A stretch of DNA of 64,000 nt, from positions 2,480,001 to 2,544,000 of the forward strand of contig NZ_CP059973.1 in the NCBI RefSeq assembly GCF_009193295.2. Reading direction: 5' to 3'. Positions 1-9,256 of the stretch are shown one piece after another (position 1 is the first letter of the stretch; each line of letters begins with the position of its first letter). The stretch comes from Bacteroides luhongzhouii. Its GTDB lineage: Bacteria > Bacteroidota > Bacteroidia > Bacteroidales > Bacteroidaceae. A program made the translations under genes and the position numbers. Below the pieces are notes generated by a model that saw nothing but the letters and a program-made list of their open reading frames with translations, had not been told where the DNA came from and did not search any database.

Positions 1-20
1 GTTGGTTGTTCAGGTTTGGC

Positions 21-2261
21 TTATGGGTTATTTTCTTTGGATATAACTCCGATAGTTTTAGGTGTATTACTCATTTCAAATTCGACAGTCGCTCCACTCA
101 TGATTTGCTCGTGAGTAAGATACGTTTTGTCATACGGCTTTCCATCTATTTTGATGGATTGGATATAGATATTTTCTTTGTTCACTTTGGGGGCCAGTAC
201 GGTGAAAGTCTTTCCATTCGCCAGATGTAATTGCATTTCCGGGAATAGGGGAGTACCTATCTCGTATTTTCCACTGACGGGGTTAACAGGATAGAATCCC
301 ATCGCACTGAATACATACCATGCTGACATCTGCCCGCAATCTTCGTTGCCACAAAGACCGGCAGGCTCGTTCTTGTAGAGCTCGTTCATCACTTTGGCTA
401 CATATTCTTGTGTACGGCTTTCCTGTCCTATAGCATTGAACAGATAAATAACATGATGGCTCGGTTCATTGCCATGTGCATATTGTCCTATCATGCCCGT
501 GCTGAAGATAGGCAGTTCGTCATCTGCTGCCGGATGATAGGTGAACATACTGTCCAGTTTTTCGGCAAAGCGGTTTTTACCTCCTGTGAGGTCGATCAAT
601 CCGTTGATGTCATGCTGAACAGACCAAAAGTATTGCCATCCGTTGCTTTCGCAGATGTGTGGCGTATAGTCATCGGCTTTGAAGTCCTTGATAAAGGTGC
701 CTTTATCGTCACGTGGCTGCATGAAAGAAGTGGCGGGGTTATATACATTCTTGTAGTTTTGAGAGCGTTTGTAAAATTCGTCCGCAATGTCTTGTTTGCC
801 CATCTTCTTCGCCATTTCGGCAATGCAGTAATCATCGAAAGCGTATTCCAGTGTTTTGGATAACGACCAGTTTTCTGCGTTGTAGTGGTCTGTTACGTTG
901 TAAGGTATGTATCCTAATTCTTTATAGAGTCCAATGCCACGATAATTATCCAGATTAGCCGTTGCTATGCAAGCATCAAGGGCTTTTTTTGCGTCGAAGT
1001 CGCCGATTCCTTTCAGATAGGCGTCTACAATAACAGGGACAGCATGATAACCGATCATCATGTCTGTTTCACTTCCGTAGAAATTCCATACAGGTAAGCG
1101 GCCATTTTGTTCGTAGAAGGCGATGAAGGATTTCACCATGTCGTTGACACGCTCAGGTTCGGTATAAGTAAAGAGAGGGTGGGCAGCACGGTACGTATCC
1201 CATAGAGAGAAGGTGCTATAATTAACCCAGCCGTCAGCCTGGTGTACTTTCTTGTCGGGCCCATAGTAAGCTCCGTCTATATCACTGTAAATAGTAGGAG
1301 CAATCATCGAGTGATAGAGAGCAGTGTAGAAGTTTACTTTATCGTTCTCATTATCACTTTTTATTTCAATCTTTCCGAGCTGGCGGTTCCAGTTTGCTTT
1401 TGTTTCCGCCAAATATTTGTCGAAGTCATTTTCGGGGACTTCTGCTTGCAAGTTTTTAGCAGCTCCTTCCATGCTGACACCGGAAATGGCGGTGTTAACT
1501 AATATCTGTTCATCCTTTTGAGTATTGAAGTCGAAGCGGGCAATAACAGCTGTGCCGATACGTTTATTGTCTTTGATGATGGCAGTTGTGTCCAGTTTCA
1601 TTTTCTCAAAAGGCTTGGAGAAGCGGGTGCGGAAATAGATGTGTTGATCGCGTGCCCAACCATCGGAGAAACGGTAACCTTGAATGGTGACGGAGTCTAC
1701 GATTTCGATATGAGAATCGTTGGTAAAATCCCAGTTCATGGCTTTCTTCAGATTTAAGAAGATAGCAGATTGGGCTTCCGGAAAGGTATAACGTTGGATT
1801 CCACAACGCTCCGTGGCAGTCAGTTCGACGTTGATGTTGTAATCAGTCAGGCGTACTTGATAATAACCGGCATGAGCACTTTCATCCTTGTGGGAAAATT
1901 TAGAGTGGATGCCAAGTGGTGCTTCCGCTTCTTTGTAGGGAAGAGTGACAGGCATGAAAGAAATGTCATACAAATCTCCCGCTCCAGTGCCGGAAAGATG
2001 TGTGTGGCTGAAACCGGCAATCGTACTGTCCGGATAGAAATAACCGGAGATACGGTCCCATCCGGGGAGTCCGTTGTCCGGGCTAAGTTGCACCATGCCG
2101 AAAGGAGCTTGGGCACCAGGATAAGTGTTTCCAGTGAAGTCTGTTCCGATAAATGGATTTACATAAGATGTGTAATCTATTTCGTGTTTTTCTTGCGTAG
2201 GGGTACAAGAAATGAGCATGCAGGTTAACAGCAGGCATAGATAAGCAGGTGTTCTCATCAT
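21..2261 (-). CDS. GH92 family alpha-mannosidase, lipoprotein
   Basis: Exo-acting, calcium-dependent alpha-mannosidase of glycoside hydrolase family 92, which trims mannose from N-glycans or yeast mannan (family knowledge). The 746-residue protein is complete. It begins with a lipoprotein signal whose lipobox LISC ends at Cys19, so it should be anchored in an envelope membrane. Family hallmarks are YVNPFIGTD near residue 32, GNEPSHH near 597 and CGNEDCGQMSAW near 637; the last two carry acidic residues in the region known to hold the catalytic and calcium-binding groups. It is monocistronic here, with a -7 promoter element about 70 bases upstream. Linkage specificity cannot be read from the sequence. 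No SusC/SusD pair lies on the visible side; any locus it belongs to would lie beyond the left edge. Confidence 0.95.
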   Translation of the reverse strand: MMRTPAYLCLLLTCMLISCTPTQEKHEIDYTSYVNPFIGTDFTGNTYPGAQAPFGMVQLSPDNGLPGWDRISGYFYPDSTIAGFSHTHLSGTGAGDLYDISFMPVTLPYKEAEAPLGIHSKFSHKDESAHAGYYQVRLTDYNINVELTATERCGIQRYTFPEAQSAIFLNLKKAMNWDFTNDSHIEIVDSVTIQGYRFSDGWARDQHIYFRTRFSKPFEKMKLDTTAIIKDNKRIGTAVIARFDFNTQKDEQILVNTAISGVSMEGAAKNLQAEVPENDFDKYLAETKANWNRQLGKIEIKSDNENDKVNFYTALYHSMIAPTIYSDIDGAYYGPDKKVHQADGWVNYSTFSLWDTYRAAHPLFTYTEPERVNDMVKSFIAFYEQNGRLPVWNFYGSETDMMIGYHAVPVIVDAYLKGIGDFDAKKALDACIATANLDNYRGIGLYKELGYIPYNVTDHYNAENWSLSKTLEYAFDDYCIAEMAKKMGKQDIADEFYKRSQNYKNVYNPATSFMQPRDDKGTFIKDFKADDYTPHICESNGWQYFWSVQHDINGLIDLTGGKNRFAEKLDSMFTYHPAADDELPIFSTGMIGQYAHGNEPSHHVIYLFNAIGQESRTQEYVAKVMNELYKNEPAGLCGNEDCGQMSAWYVFSAMGFYPVNPVSGKYEIGTPLFPEMQLHLANGKTFTVLAPKVNKENIYIQSIKIDGKPYDKTYLTHEQIMSGATVEFEMSNTPKTIGVISKENNP

Positions 2262-2327
2262 TCTTTAGGTATTAGTGATTACTTATTTTATTTATTTGAA
2301 GGATAAGAAAAATAATTAATCTGGTCA

Positions 2328-2335
2328 CAAAGGTA
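2328..2335 (-). promoter_or_regulatory. Bacteroides -7 promoter element for the GH92 gene
   Basis: Read on the minus strand this is TACCTTTG, an exact match to TAnnTTTG. It lies 67 bases upstream of the GH92 start. No clear -33 TTTG is present; the nearest candidate, CTTG at 2350-2353, is spaced too closely. Confidence 0.5.
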
Positions 2336-2520
2336 GAAAAAAACTGTGACAAGCCTAAATTATAAGCTAATATTTTTAGAAAGAGACAAATAGACTTCTA
2401 TTTCTTACCGGGTTTGTTTGGTTTTGGGGGAGGGTCGGAAGTATCCTTCCCCGATGCTTTTATAGGGGATTCAAAAGGGGATTCAAGCCGAAATTGTTGT
2501 TGGTGAATTCCCTTCTGTAA

Positions 2521-2601
2521 AATAGTGACGCTATCCGATGCAAATAGTGACGCTATATGCTAGCGATACCGTCACTATCCTGTGCATATACCGTCACTAT
2601 T
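2521..2601. repeat. Four-unit array with 22-base period, two direct and two inverted units
   Basis: Units start at 2521, 2543, 2565 and 2587. The first two begin AATAGTGACGCTAT. The last two contain the reverse form ACCGTCACTAT and the fourth is cut at 15 bases. The whole array can fold into one long imperfect hairpin whose ends, AATAGTGACG and CGTCACTATT, match exactly. It lies in the gene-free stretch between GH92 and alaS, downstream of alaS. See findings. Confidence 0.75.
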
Positions 2602-2703
2602 TTTTTCTACATTAATAGGGAGTTTCTTATGTATTTATTCAGACGCGTCTAATTTTAAGTCTTTACGTAAAAGGGGATGTCTATAAGTCTCTTTTTAACG
2701 ATT

Positions 2704-2737
2704 TCACCCCTATCAGAACAAACTCTGACAGGGGTGA
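2704..2737. terminator. Hairpin downstream of alaS
   Basis: A 14-base-pair stem with one G-T pair (TCACCCCTATCAGA with TCTGACAGGGGTGA) and a six-base loop. It lies 46 bases past the alaS stop. The T-rich tail follows it on the plus strand, so on the alaS strand it is a hairpin without a U-run. It may act as an RNA end stabiliser. The remainder of 2262-2782 holds the GH92 promoter and the 22-base array, and no gene. Confidence 0.5.
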
Positions 2738-2782
2738 TTTCTTTTTTTTCGGGGCTTGTTAGACAGCCTTTTTTATTTATTC

Positions 2783-5401
2783 TTAGATTCCTGCCAGCTC
2801 CAGTACTTTTTCAACTGCTGCCGGTAGCCCATCAGCATTTTTACCTCCTGCAGTAGCGAAGTGAGGTTGGCCACCGCCGCCACCTTGAATCAGTTTGGCA
2901 GCCTCTTTTACCAGATTACCAGCTTTCAGACCACCTGCAACCAAATTATCGCTAAGCATTACTGTCAGCATCGGTTTGCCATTGTCTGTACTTCCGGCTA
3001 CGAAGAACAAGTTTTCTGTGATTTCACCCCGAAGTTGGAAAGCGATATTCTTCACTACTTCTGCCGGTAGTGGAGCACAGAACTTGATTACTTTGATACC
3101 GTGGATTTCTTGTACATTTTTCAGTAATCTTTCCTTCAGAGCTGCTTCTTTCTCTTTCATGAAGTCTTCCACCTGCTTTTTCAATCCTGCGTTTTCATCC
3201 AGATATTTACGGATTGCAATTCTTAAGTCAGGAGCATTGTTGAAGAGAGCCTTTAAGTCGCTGAGTGTATCTTGTATTGTATCCAGCATTTCTTCCACGC
3301 GTGCTCCGGTGTAAGCTTCAATACGGCGAACACCGGCAGCAACAGAACTTTCGGAGATGATTTTTACCATACCGATATTTCCGGTTGCAGCTACGTGTGT
3401 ACCACCGCAGAACTCGATAGAAGTACCGAACTGGATCACACGAACTCTGTCGCCATACTTTTCACCAAAGAGAGCGATAGCTCCCAACTCCTTAGCTTCC
3501 TCGATAGGAATATTGCGATATTCTTTCAACGGAATATTAGCGCGGATTCTTGCATTGACGATATGTTCAACTTTACGGATTTCTTCATCGGTCACTTTCT
3601 GGAAATGAGAGAAGTCGAAACGCAATGAATCCGGTGTGACCAATGAACCTTTCTGTTCGATGTGTTCACCCAACACTTCACGCAAAGCAGCATCCAGCAA
3701 GTGAGTCGCTGAGTGATTAGCTGCGCAGGCAGCACGTTTGTCGGTATCCACACAAGCCATCATCGGAGCTTCCGGATGTTCGGGTAACTTTTTGGTAATA
3801 TGTATCGGAAGATTATTTTCTTTCTTTGTATCGACCACTTCGATTGTCTCGAATTCGCTAACCAATACACCCGTATCACCTACCTGACCACCACTTTCCG
3901 CATAGAACGGAGTATAGTCAAGTACAATCTGATACAATGTCTGGTTCTTTTGTTTGATCTGACGATAGCGAAGGATAGAAGCTTCGTATTCAGTGTAATC
4001 ATAACCAACAAACTCAGTAGTCCCTTCTTTAAGTACAATCCAGTCACCAGTTTCGATGGCGGCAGCATTACGTGCACGCTGTTTCTGTTGCTGCATTTCT
4101 TCATTGAACTCTTCAATGTTGACAGTCATTCCGTTTTCACGAAGAATCAACTCTGTCAAGTCGAGCGGGAAACCGAATGTATCATATAAAGTAAAGGCAT
4201 CTTTACCGCTGATTTCTGTTTTTCCATTGGCTTTGGTATCTTCCATTGTCTTATCCAATAGACGGATACCTGTTTCCAAAGTGCGGAGGAATGATTCTTC
4301 TTCTTCCTTGATAACTTTTTCAATCAGTGTCTTTTGCGCAACCAGTTCAGGATAAGCCTCTCCCATATTATCAATCAATACAGGAAGCAACTTGTACATA
4401 AATGCCTGTTTCTGTCCGAGGAAAGTATATCCGTAACGAACAGCACGGCGAAGGATACGGCGGATCACGTAGCCAGCTTTAGCATTAGAAGGCAACTGAC
4501 CATCTGTGATTGAGAATGCAATGGTGCGGATATGGTCGGCAATCACACGCATAGCGATATCTTGTTGTTTGTCTTTTCCGTATTCTGTACCCGACATTGC
4601 TGCAATAGCTTTCAGCATTGGCTGGAATACGTCTGTGTCGTAGTTGGATGTTTTGCCTTGCAAAGCCATACAAAGACGTTCGAATCCCATACCGGTGTCA
4701 ATAACCTTGGCAGGAAGCGGCTCAAGACTGCCGTCTGCTTTGCGGTTGTATTGCATGAACACGAGGTTCCAGATTTCAATCACCTGTGGGTGATCGTGGT
4801 TCACGAGGTCGCGACCGGAGATCTTGGCACGTTCCTCAGCAGGACGAAGGTCGATATGGATTTCGGAACAAGGTCCGCAAGGTCCTGTATCACCCATTTC
4901 CCAGAAGTTATCGTGTTTGTTACCGTTGATAATATGATCTTTCGGAAGGAACTGTTCCCAATAGGAAGCAGCTTCGTCGTCACGGCTCAATCCTTCTTCA
5001 GGACTTCCTTCAAATACGGTTGCATAGAGATGTTCCGGATTCAGTTTCAAGACTTCTACCAGATATTCCCACGCCCAGTTGATGGCTTCTTTCTTGAAGT
5101 AATCGCCGAACGACCAGTTACCAAGCATTTCAAACATGGTGTGGTGGTACGTATCGTGCCCTACTTCTTCCAAGTCATTATGCTTTCCACTTACACGCAA
5201 ACATTTTTGCGAGTCCGCGACTCTTTGGTATTTCGCTGGGTGGTTACCCAAAATAATATCTTTAAACTGGTTCATACCCGCGTTCGTAAACATCAGGGTA
5301 GGGTCATCTTTAATCACCATCGGAGCCGAGGGAACGATGTGGTGTCCTTTCGACTCAAAGAAATTCTTGAATGAATCTCTGATCTCTTTTGCAGTCAACA
5401 T
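2783..5401 (-). CDS. alaS: Alanyl-tRNA synthetase
   Basis: Charges tRNA-Ala with alanine in the cytoplasm and edits mischarged serine and glycine. At 872 residues it has the normal full length. The class II catalytic core opens with the typical alaS N-terminus (residues 1 to about 250, including [11 protein letters not shown]). The editing domain carries the zinc-site HSATH near 562 and CGGTH near 664. The C-terminal DHHA1-type domain ends with a glycine-rich stretch, [15 protein letters not shown]. The gene is divergent from the M23 peptidase gene, and their -7 elements sit only 12 bases apart. A short tandem repeat fills the leader just before the start codon. Confidence 0.98.
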   Translation of the reverse strand: MLTAKEIRDSFKNFFESKGHHIVPSAPMVIKDDPTLMFTNAGMNQFKDIILGNHPAKYQRVADSQKCLRVSGKHNDLEEVGHDTYHHTMFEMLGNWSFGDYFKKEAINWAWEYLVEVLKLNPEHLYATVFEGSPEEGLSRDDEAASYWEQFLPKDHIINGNKHDNFWEMGDTGPCGPCSEIHIDLRPAEERAKISGRDLVNHDHPQVIEIWNLVFMQYNRKADGSLEPLPAKVIDTGMGFERLCMALQGKTSNYDTDVFQPMLKAIAAMSGTEYGKDKQQDIAMRVIADHIRTIAFSITDGQLPSNAKAGYVIRRILRRAVRYGYTFLGQKQAFMYKLLPVLIDNMGEAYPELVAQKTLIEKVIKEEEESFLRTLETGIRLLDKTMEDTKANGKTEISGKDAFTLYDTFGFPLDLTELILRENGMTVNIEEFNEEMQQQKQRARNAAAIETGDWIVLKEGTTEFVGYDYTEYEASILRYRQIKQKNQTLYQIVLDYTPFYAESGGQVGDTGVLVSEFETIEVVDTKKENNLPIHITKKLPEHPEAPMMACVDTDKRAACAANHSATHLLDAALREVLGEHIEQKGSLVTPDSLRFDFSHFQKVTDEEIRKVEHIVNARIRANIPLKEYRNIPIEEAKELGAIALFGEKYGDRVRVIQFGTSIEFCGGTHVAATGNIGMVKIISESSVAAGVRRIEAYTGARVEEMLDTIQDTLSDLKALFNNAPDLRIAIRKYLDENAGLKKQVEDFMKEKEAALKERLLKNVQEIHGIKVIKFCAPLPAEVVKNIAFQLRGEITENLFFVAGSTDNGKPMLTVMLSDNLVAGGLKAGNLVKEAAKLIQGGGGGQPHFATAGGKNADGLPAAVEKVLELAGI

Positions 5402-5403
5402 AT

Positions 5404-5440
5404 AATGAAGAATTATGATTTATGAATTATGAATTATGGG
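5404..5440. repeat. Short AT-rich tandem repeat in the alaS leader
   Basis: Runs of AATTATGA and TTATGA repeat with a 7-8 base period directly upstream of the alaS start codon. Related words recur at 51011-51047 before nuoM and, inverted, around 5475-5500. Confidence 0.6.
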
Positions 5441-5509
5441 CTGTGGGATATGAGAGAGGGGAGGAATCCCCAATAAATCATAAATCACAACTCATAAATT
5501 CGTAAAAAC

Positions 5510-5541
5510 TGTGCAAAGATAGCTTGTTTTTATTACTTTTG
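5510..5541 (+). promoter_or_regulatory. Promoter of the M23 peptidase gene
   Basis: The -7 element TACTTTTG at 5534-5541 is exact. A near-match -33 element, TGTG, lies at 5510-5513 with a 20-base spacer. It overlaps the divergent alaS promoter. Confidence 0.55.
5514..5521 (-). promoter_or_regulatory. -7 promoter element for alaS
   Basis: Minus-strand TATCTTTG matches TAnnTTTG exactly and lies 113 bases upstream of alaS. No convincing -33 element is visible. Confidence 0.5.
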
Positions 5542-5572
5542 CCGTATTAACAAGCGAAATATTTCCAAAAAG

Positions 5573-6541
5573 ATGCGCAAAGTATACTACATCTATAATC
5601 CACAGACCCAGACTTATGATCGAATTTACCCTACCGTACGGCAGCGTGCGCTTAGTATCTTGCGTCGGCTTTTCTATGGAATGGGGTTGGGAGCTGGTTG
5701 CTTTATTGTATTGCTTTTGATTTTTGGCTCTCCGTCGGAGAAAGAATTAAGAATTGAAAACAGCCGTCTTTTGGCACAGTACAATGTGCTTTCCCGGCGT
5801 TTGGACGACGCCATGGGAGTGCTTCAGGATATCCAGCAACGTGACGATAATCTGTATCGGGTGATTTTGCAGGCAGATCCTGTTTCCCCGGCTATCCGTC
5901 AGGCAGGTTATGGCGGGACGAACCGTTACGAAGAACTAATGGATTTGGCAAATGCCAAGCTGGTGGTGAATACGACTCAAAAGTTGGACGTGCTTTCCAA
6001 AAGGCTTTATATCCAGTCGAAATCTTTCGATGATGTGATTGATATGTGCAAGAACCACGATGAGATGCTGAAATGTATTCCGGCTATCCAGCCAATTTCG
6101 AATAAAGATCTTCGTCAGACTGCATCCGGTTATGGTACACGTATCGACCCTATTTATGGTACGACAAAGTTCCATGCAGGTATGGACTTTTCTGCTCATC
6201 CGGGAACAGATGTTTATGCTACCGGAAACGGAACAGTGGTGAAAGTGGGATGGGAAACCGGATACGGTAATACTATCGAGATAGATCATGGTTTCGGGTA
6301 TCTCACTCGGTATGCTCACTTGCAGGGATTTAATACGAAAGTCGGAAAGAAAGTGGTACGTGGTGAGATTATCGGAAAAGTGGGTAGTACAGGAAAAAGT
6401 ACCGGTCCGCATCTGCATTATGAAGTGCATGTGAAAGGACAGGTAGTGAATCCGGTTAATTATTATTTCATGGATTTGAGTGCCGAAGATTATGAGAAGA
6501 TGATTCAGCTGGCAGCCAATCATGGTAAAGTTTTCGATTAA
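5573..6541 (+). CDS. M23 family metallopeptidase, membrane-anchored
   Basis: Zinc endopeptidase of the LytM type, acting on peptidoglycan cross-links or serving as a scaffold for cell-wall hydrolases. In the 322-residue protein a single membrane segment at about residues 35-52 (GLGAGCFIVLLLIFG) follows a short basic cytoplasmic tail. A coiled-coil stretch (about 60-90) comes next, and the M23 domain fills the C-terminal half. Zinc ligands are visible: HAGMD near 201-205 and HLH near 280-282, so it should be catalytically active. It is followed 21 bases later by a MerR gene in the same direction, suggesting joint transcription. Confidence 0.92.
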   Translation: MRKVYYIYNPQTQTYDRIYPTVRQRALSILRRLFYGMGLGAGCFIVLLLIFGSPSEKELRIENSRLLAQYNVLSRRLDDAMGVLQDIQQRDDNLYRVILQADPVSPAIRQAGYGGTNRYEELMDLANAKLVVNTTQKLDVLSKRLYIQSKSFDDVIDMCKNHDEMLKCIPAIQPISNKDLRQTASGYGTRIDPIYGTTKFHAGMDFSAHPGTDVYATGNGTVVKVGWETGYGNTIEIDHGFGYLTRYAHLQGFNTKVGKKVVRGEIIGKVGSTGKSTGPHLHYEVHVKGQVVNPVNYYFMDLSAEDYEKMIQLAANHGKVFD

Positions 6542-6562
6542 AAATCTTAAAACAGGAGTGTT

Positions 6563-6907
6563 ATGCTTAATACAGACAAAGAGTTGAAGCTATATTATTC
6601 AATAGGAGAGGTTGCCGACATGTTCGGAGTCAATCCGTCATTACTCCGTTTTTGGGAAAAGGAGTTTCCGCAAATATCTCCTAAGACAGCGGGAAGAGGA
6701 ATACGTCAGTATCGCAAAGAAGACGTAGAAACGATTGGACTTATCTACCATTTGGTAAAAGAGAAAGGCATGACACTTCCCGGTGCCCGGCAACGTTTAA
6801 AGGATAATAAAGAAGCTACGGTTCGTAATTATGAGATCGTAAATAAGCTGAAAGCGATAAAAGAAGAGCTTTTGGCTATTAAGCGCGAATTGGATGGACG
6901 GGAGTAG
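6563..6907 (+). CDS. MerR family transcriptional regulator
   Basis: A 114-residue DNA-binding protein with a MerR-type winged helix at residues 10-80 (YYSIGEVADMFGVNPSLLRF, then RGIRQYRKEDV). A short helical tail (about 88-112) probably makes the dimer coiled coil. There is no effector-binding domain and no cysteine metal site, so it is not a classic metal sensor. This short form linked to an M23 peptidase gene is common in Bacteroidetes. Its targets are unknown. Confidence 0.9.
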   Translation: MLNTDKELKLYYSIGEVADMFGVNPSLLRFWEKEFPQISPKTAGRGIRQYRKEDVETIGLIYHLVKEKGMTLPGARQRLKDNKEATVRNYEIVNKLKAIKEELLAIKRELDGRE

Positions 6908-6950
6908 AATAACGTTGACCGATAACGAATGTGTCGATCAACGTTATTCT
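6906..6950. terminator. Bidirectional hairpin between merR and spoT
   Basis: A 13-base-pair stem, AGAATAACGTTGA with TCAACGTTATTCT, lies between the convergent genes. It starts inside the MerR stop codon and overlaps the last codons of the ppGpp synthetase gene. There is no strong T-run on either side. Confidence 0.55.
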
Positions 6951-9184
6951 TCTACGCGGCTCACCTGTTTGATATTCTGTATTTTCTTCAGATTGTTACA
7001 GATGGTTCTCACATCATCCACATCATGTACCCATAACTGAATTTTTCCCTCAAAGATACCATCTTCGGTTTCGATGGTCAGCTTACGGATATTTACATTG
7101 AGCTGTCTGGAGATAACTTGGGTGACTTCATTCAAAAGTCCCATGCTGTCTATACCTTTTATATATATATATACCAGGAAAGATAATTCTTTGTGTGTAT
7201 CCCATTCTGTCGCTAATATACGGTTGCCATAACTGCTCTTCAGTTTGGCGGCAACAGGACATTGGCGTTTGTGAATAATGATCCGGTCGTTTTCATCCAC
7301 ATATCCCAATACGTCATCGCCGGGAATAGGATGGCAACATTCCGCCATGATATATTTTTTCTGCAAACTTTCTTCCGTCAGTTTGAGCACTTGCTTCGGA
7401 TTGATCTTTTCTTTTTCTTGTGGCTCTTTTTCTTCCTGCTTCTCTTTGCTGTTGCCGAAAGAAAAAGTCAGATATTTCTTCCAGTTACTGGTTTGCTTTT
7501 CTCTCAATTCATTCTTATCCGCTTCTCCCAAGACGATTGCCTTACTGCCAATAGCAGCCAGTAGTTCTTCTTCATTCTTGGCATTATGCAGTTTGCGCAG
7601 CTTCTCAATAATTGCTTCTTCCGGACGGATTTCCTCTTTTTTCAGAAACTCATTAAGGATTTCTTCACCTATCTTCTGGTTTGCTTTGCGTTCTTTGCGG
7701 AGAATGGCTGCTATCTTGGCACGGGCACGGGCAGTAGTTGCAAAAACTTCCCATTGCGGTTGTACACGTTGCGATTTTGAAGTCAGAATTTCAACTTGGT
7801 CACCACTTTGCAATTTATGGCTCAATGGCACAAGTTTGTGGTTGACTTTGGCACCAATACAATGACTGCCAATATCCGTATGCAAAGAAAATGCGAAGTC
7901 GAGAGCCGTAGAATTCTGCGGCATAGTCTTCAACTCACCTTTGGGAGTGAACACGAATATTTCAGAAGCAAATAAATTAAGTTTGATGGTATCCAGAAAG
8001 TCAATGGCATCCGGTTGCGGATCATCCAATATCTCCTTAATGGTTTTCAACCATTTTTCCAACTCTCCTTCATCTTCGCTGCCTCCTCCTTCTTTGTATT
8101 TCCAGTGAGCGGCGAAACCTTGTTCGGCAACGTCATTCATTCGTTCACTACGAATCTGGACTTCAATCCATTGTCCGTTATTACCCATCAGGGTGACATG
8201 CAATGCCTGATAACCATTTGCTTTAGGATGGCTTACCCAGTCGCGCAGACGGTCCGGATGAGGCTTGTATATTTTGGAGATGGAAACGTAGATGTCGAAA
8301 CAGTCGTTGAGTTCTTCTTCCTCATTGCGTGGTTCGAAAATGATTCGGACAGCCAGCAAGTCAAATATTTCTTCGAAAGGAACATGCTTGGTCTGCATCT
8401 TGTTCCAGATGGAATAGATTGATTTTACGCGGGCAAGTATCCGGTATTTCAGCCCCATCTTATCCAGCTGTGTACGGATAGGAGCAGTGAAGTCGTTGAA
8501 AACCTTGTCGCGTTCGGCGGCTGTGGCATTCAATTTCTCTTCTATTTCTGCATATTCTTCGGGGTGTTCATATTTAAAGCTTAGATTCTCAAGCTCTGTT
8601 TTTATCTTATAGAGTCCCAAACGGTTGGCGAGTGGAGCATAGATGTAGAGCGTTTCGCCTGCAATCTTGTATTGTTTGTTGGGTAACATAGAGCCGAGGG
8701 TACGCATGTTGTGCAAACGGTCGGCTATCTTGATAAGGATTACCCGGATGTCGTTCGACATGGTGAGCAGCAACTTCTTGAAGTTCTCTGCCTGTGCTGA
8801 AGCACGGTCGCCGAAGATTCCACCGGATATTTTGGTCAGTCCGTCCACAATCTGGGCAATCTTCGGACCAAAGATATTCTCAATGTCTTCCACTGTGTAA
8901 TCAGTGTCTTCTACTACATCGTGCAGCAAGGCCGCACAGATAGAAGTCGAACCGAGGCCGATCTCATTACATACAATACTGGCAACAGCAATCGGGTGCA
9001 TAATATAAGGTTCGCCCGAACGGCGTTTGATACCTTTATGCGCCTGATTGGCGAAGTTGAAAGCTTTCGTAATGATTTCAACTTTCTTGCGATGTTTAGT
9101 GTTGAGATAATCATTCAGTAGTTCGTGGAACGCCTGATTGATCATCTCTTCGTCACTTATTTCTTTGGGGGGTAGATTATCCAT
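6944..9184 (-). CDS. RelA/SpoT family (p)ppGpp synthetase/hydrolase
   Basis: Makes and degrades the stringent-response alarmone (p)ppGpp. The 746-residue protein has the full long-RSH layout: an HD hydrolase domain (about 45-165, with HPIAVASIV and ALLHDVVEDTD), a synthetase domain (about 230-350, with RVKSIYSIWNKM and DLLAVRIIF), a TGS domain (about 405-465) and a C-terminal ACT domain (about 670-745). The HD motif HDVVEDT is intact, so hydrolysis is expected, which favours a SpoT or Rel type over a RelA with a dead hydrolase. It stands alone between a convergent merR and the divergent upstream region. Confidence 0.95.
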   Translation of the reverse strand: MDNLPPKEISDEEMINQAFHELLNDYLNTKHRKKVEIITKAFNFANQAHKGIKRRSGEPYIMHPIAVASIVCNEIGLGSTSICAALLHDVVEDTDYTVEDIENIFGPKIAQIVDGLTKISGGIFGDRASAQAENFKKLLLTMSNDIRVILIKIADRLHNMRTLGSMLPNKQYKIAGETLYIYAPLANRLGLYKIKTELENLSFKYEHPEEYAEIEEKLNATAAERDKVFNDFTAPIRTQLDKMGLKYRILARVKSIYSIWNKMQTKHVPFEEIFDLLAVRIIFEPRNEEEELNDCFDIYVSISKIYKPHPDRLRDWVSHPKANGYQALHVTLMGNNGQWIEVQIRSERMNDVAEQGFAAHWKYKEGGGSEDEGELEKWLKTIKEILDDPQPDAIDFLDTIKLNLFASEIFVFTPKGELKTMPQNSTALDFAFSLHTDIGSHCIGAKVNHKLVPLSHKLQSGDQVEILTSKSQRVQPQWEVFATTARARAKIAAILRKERKANQKIGEEILNEFLKKEEIRPEEAIIEKLRKLHNAKNEEELLAAIGSKAIVLGEADKNELREKQTSNWKKYLTFSFGNSKEKQEEKEPQEKEKINPKQVLKLTEESLQKKYIMAECCHPIPGDDVLGYVDENDRIIIHKRQCPVAAKLKSSYGNRILATEWDTHKELSFLVYIYIKGIDSMGLLNEVTQVISRQLNVNIRKLTIETEDGIFEGKIQLWVHDVDDVRTICNNLKKIQNIKQVSRVEE

Positions 9185-9214
9185 AATTGTTATCCTTTCA
9201 CTTGCTTAGTTCTG

Positions 9215-9245
9215 CAAAAATAAGCAAATTTCCGAACGATGCAAG
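9215..9245 (-). promoter_or_regulatory. Promoter of the RelA/SpoT gene
   Basis: On the minus strand the -7 element is TATTTTTG (9215-9222). A -33-like CTTG (9242-9245) is placed 19 bases away. The element is 31 bases from the start codon. Confidence 0.55.
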
Positions 9246-9256
9246 CAGGAAGCTGT

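Noticed and set aside
408..863. 151-residue plus-strand frame inside the GH92 gene, and similar long antisense frames in alaS, mgtE, nuoCD and the alpha-2-macroglobulin gene
   Set aside because: They are shadows of strong genes on the other strand or frame, with low-complexity or cysteine-rich translations.
2521..2601. CRISPR array
   Set aside because: The 22-base units have no unique spacers, are partly inverted, and no cas genes are present.
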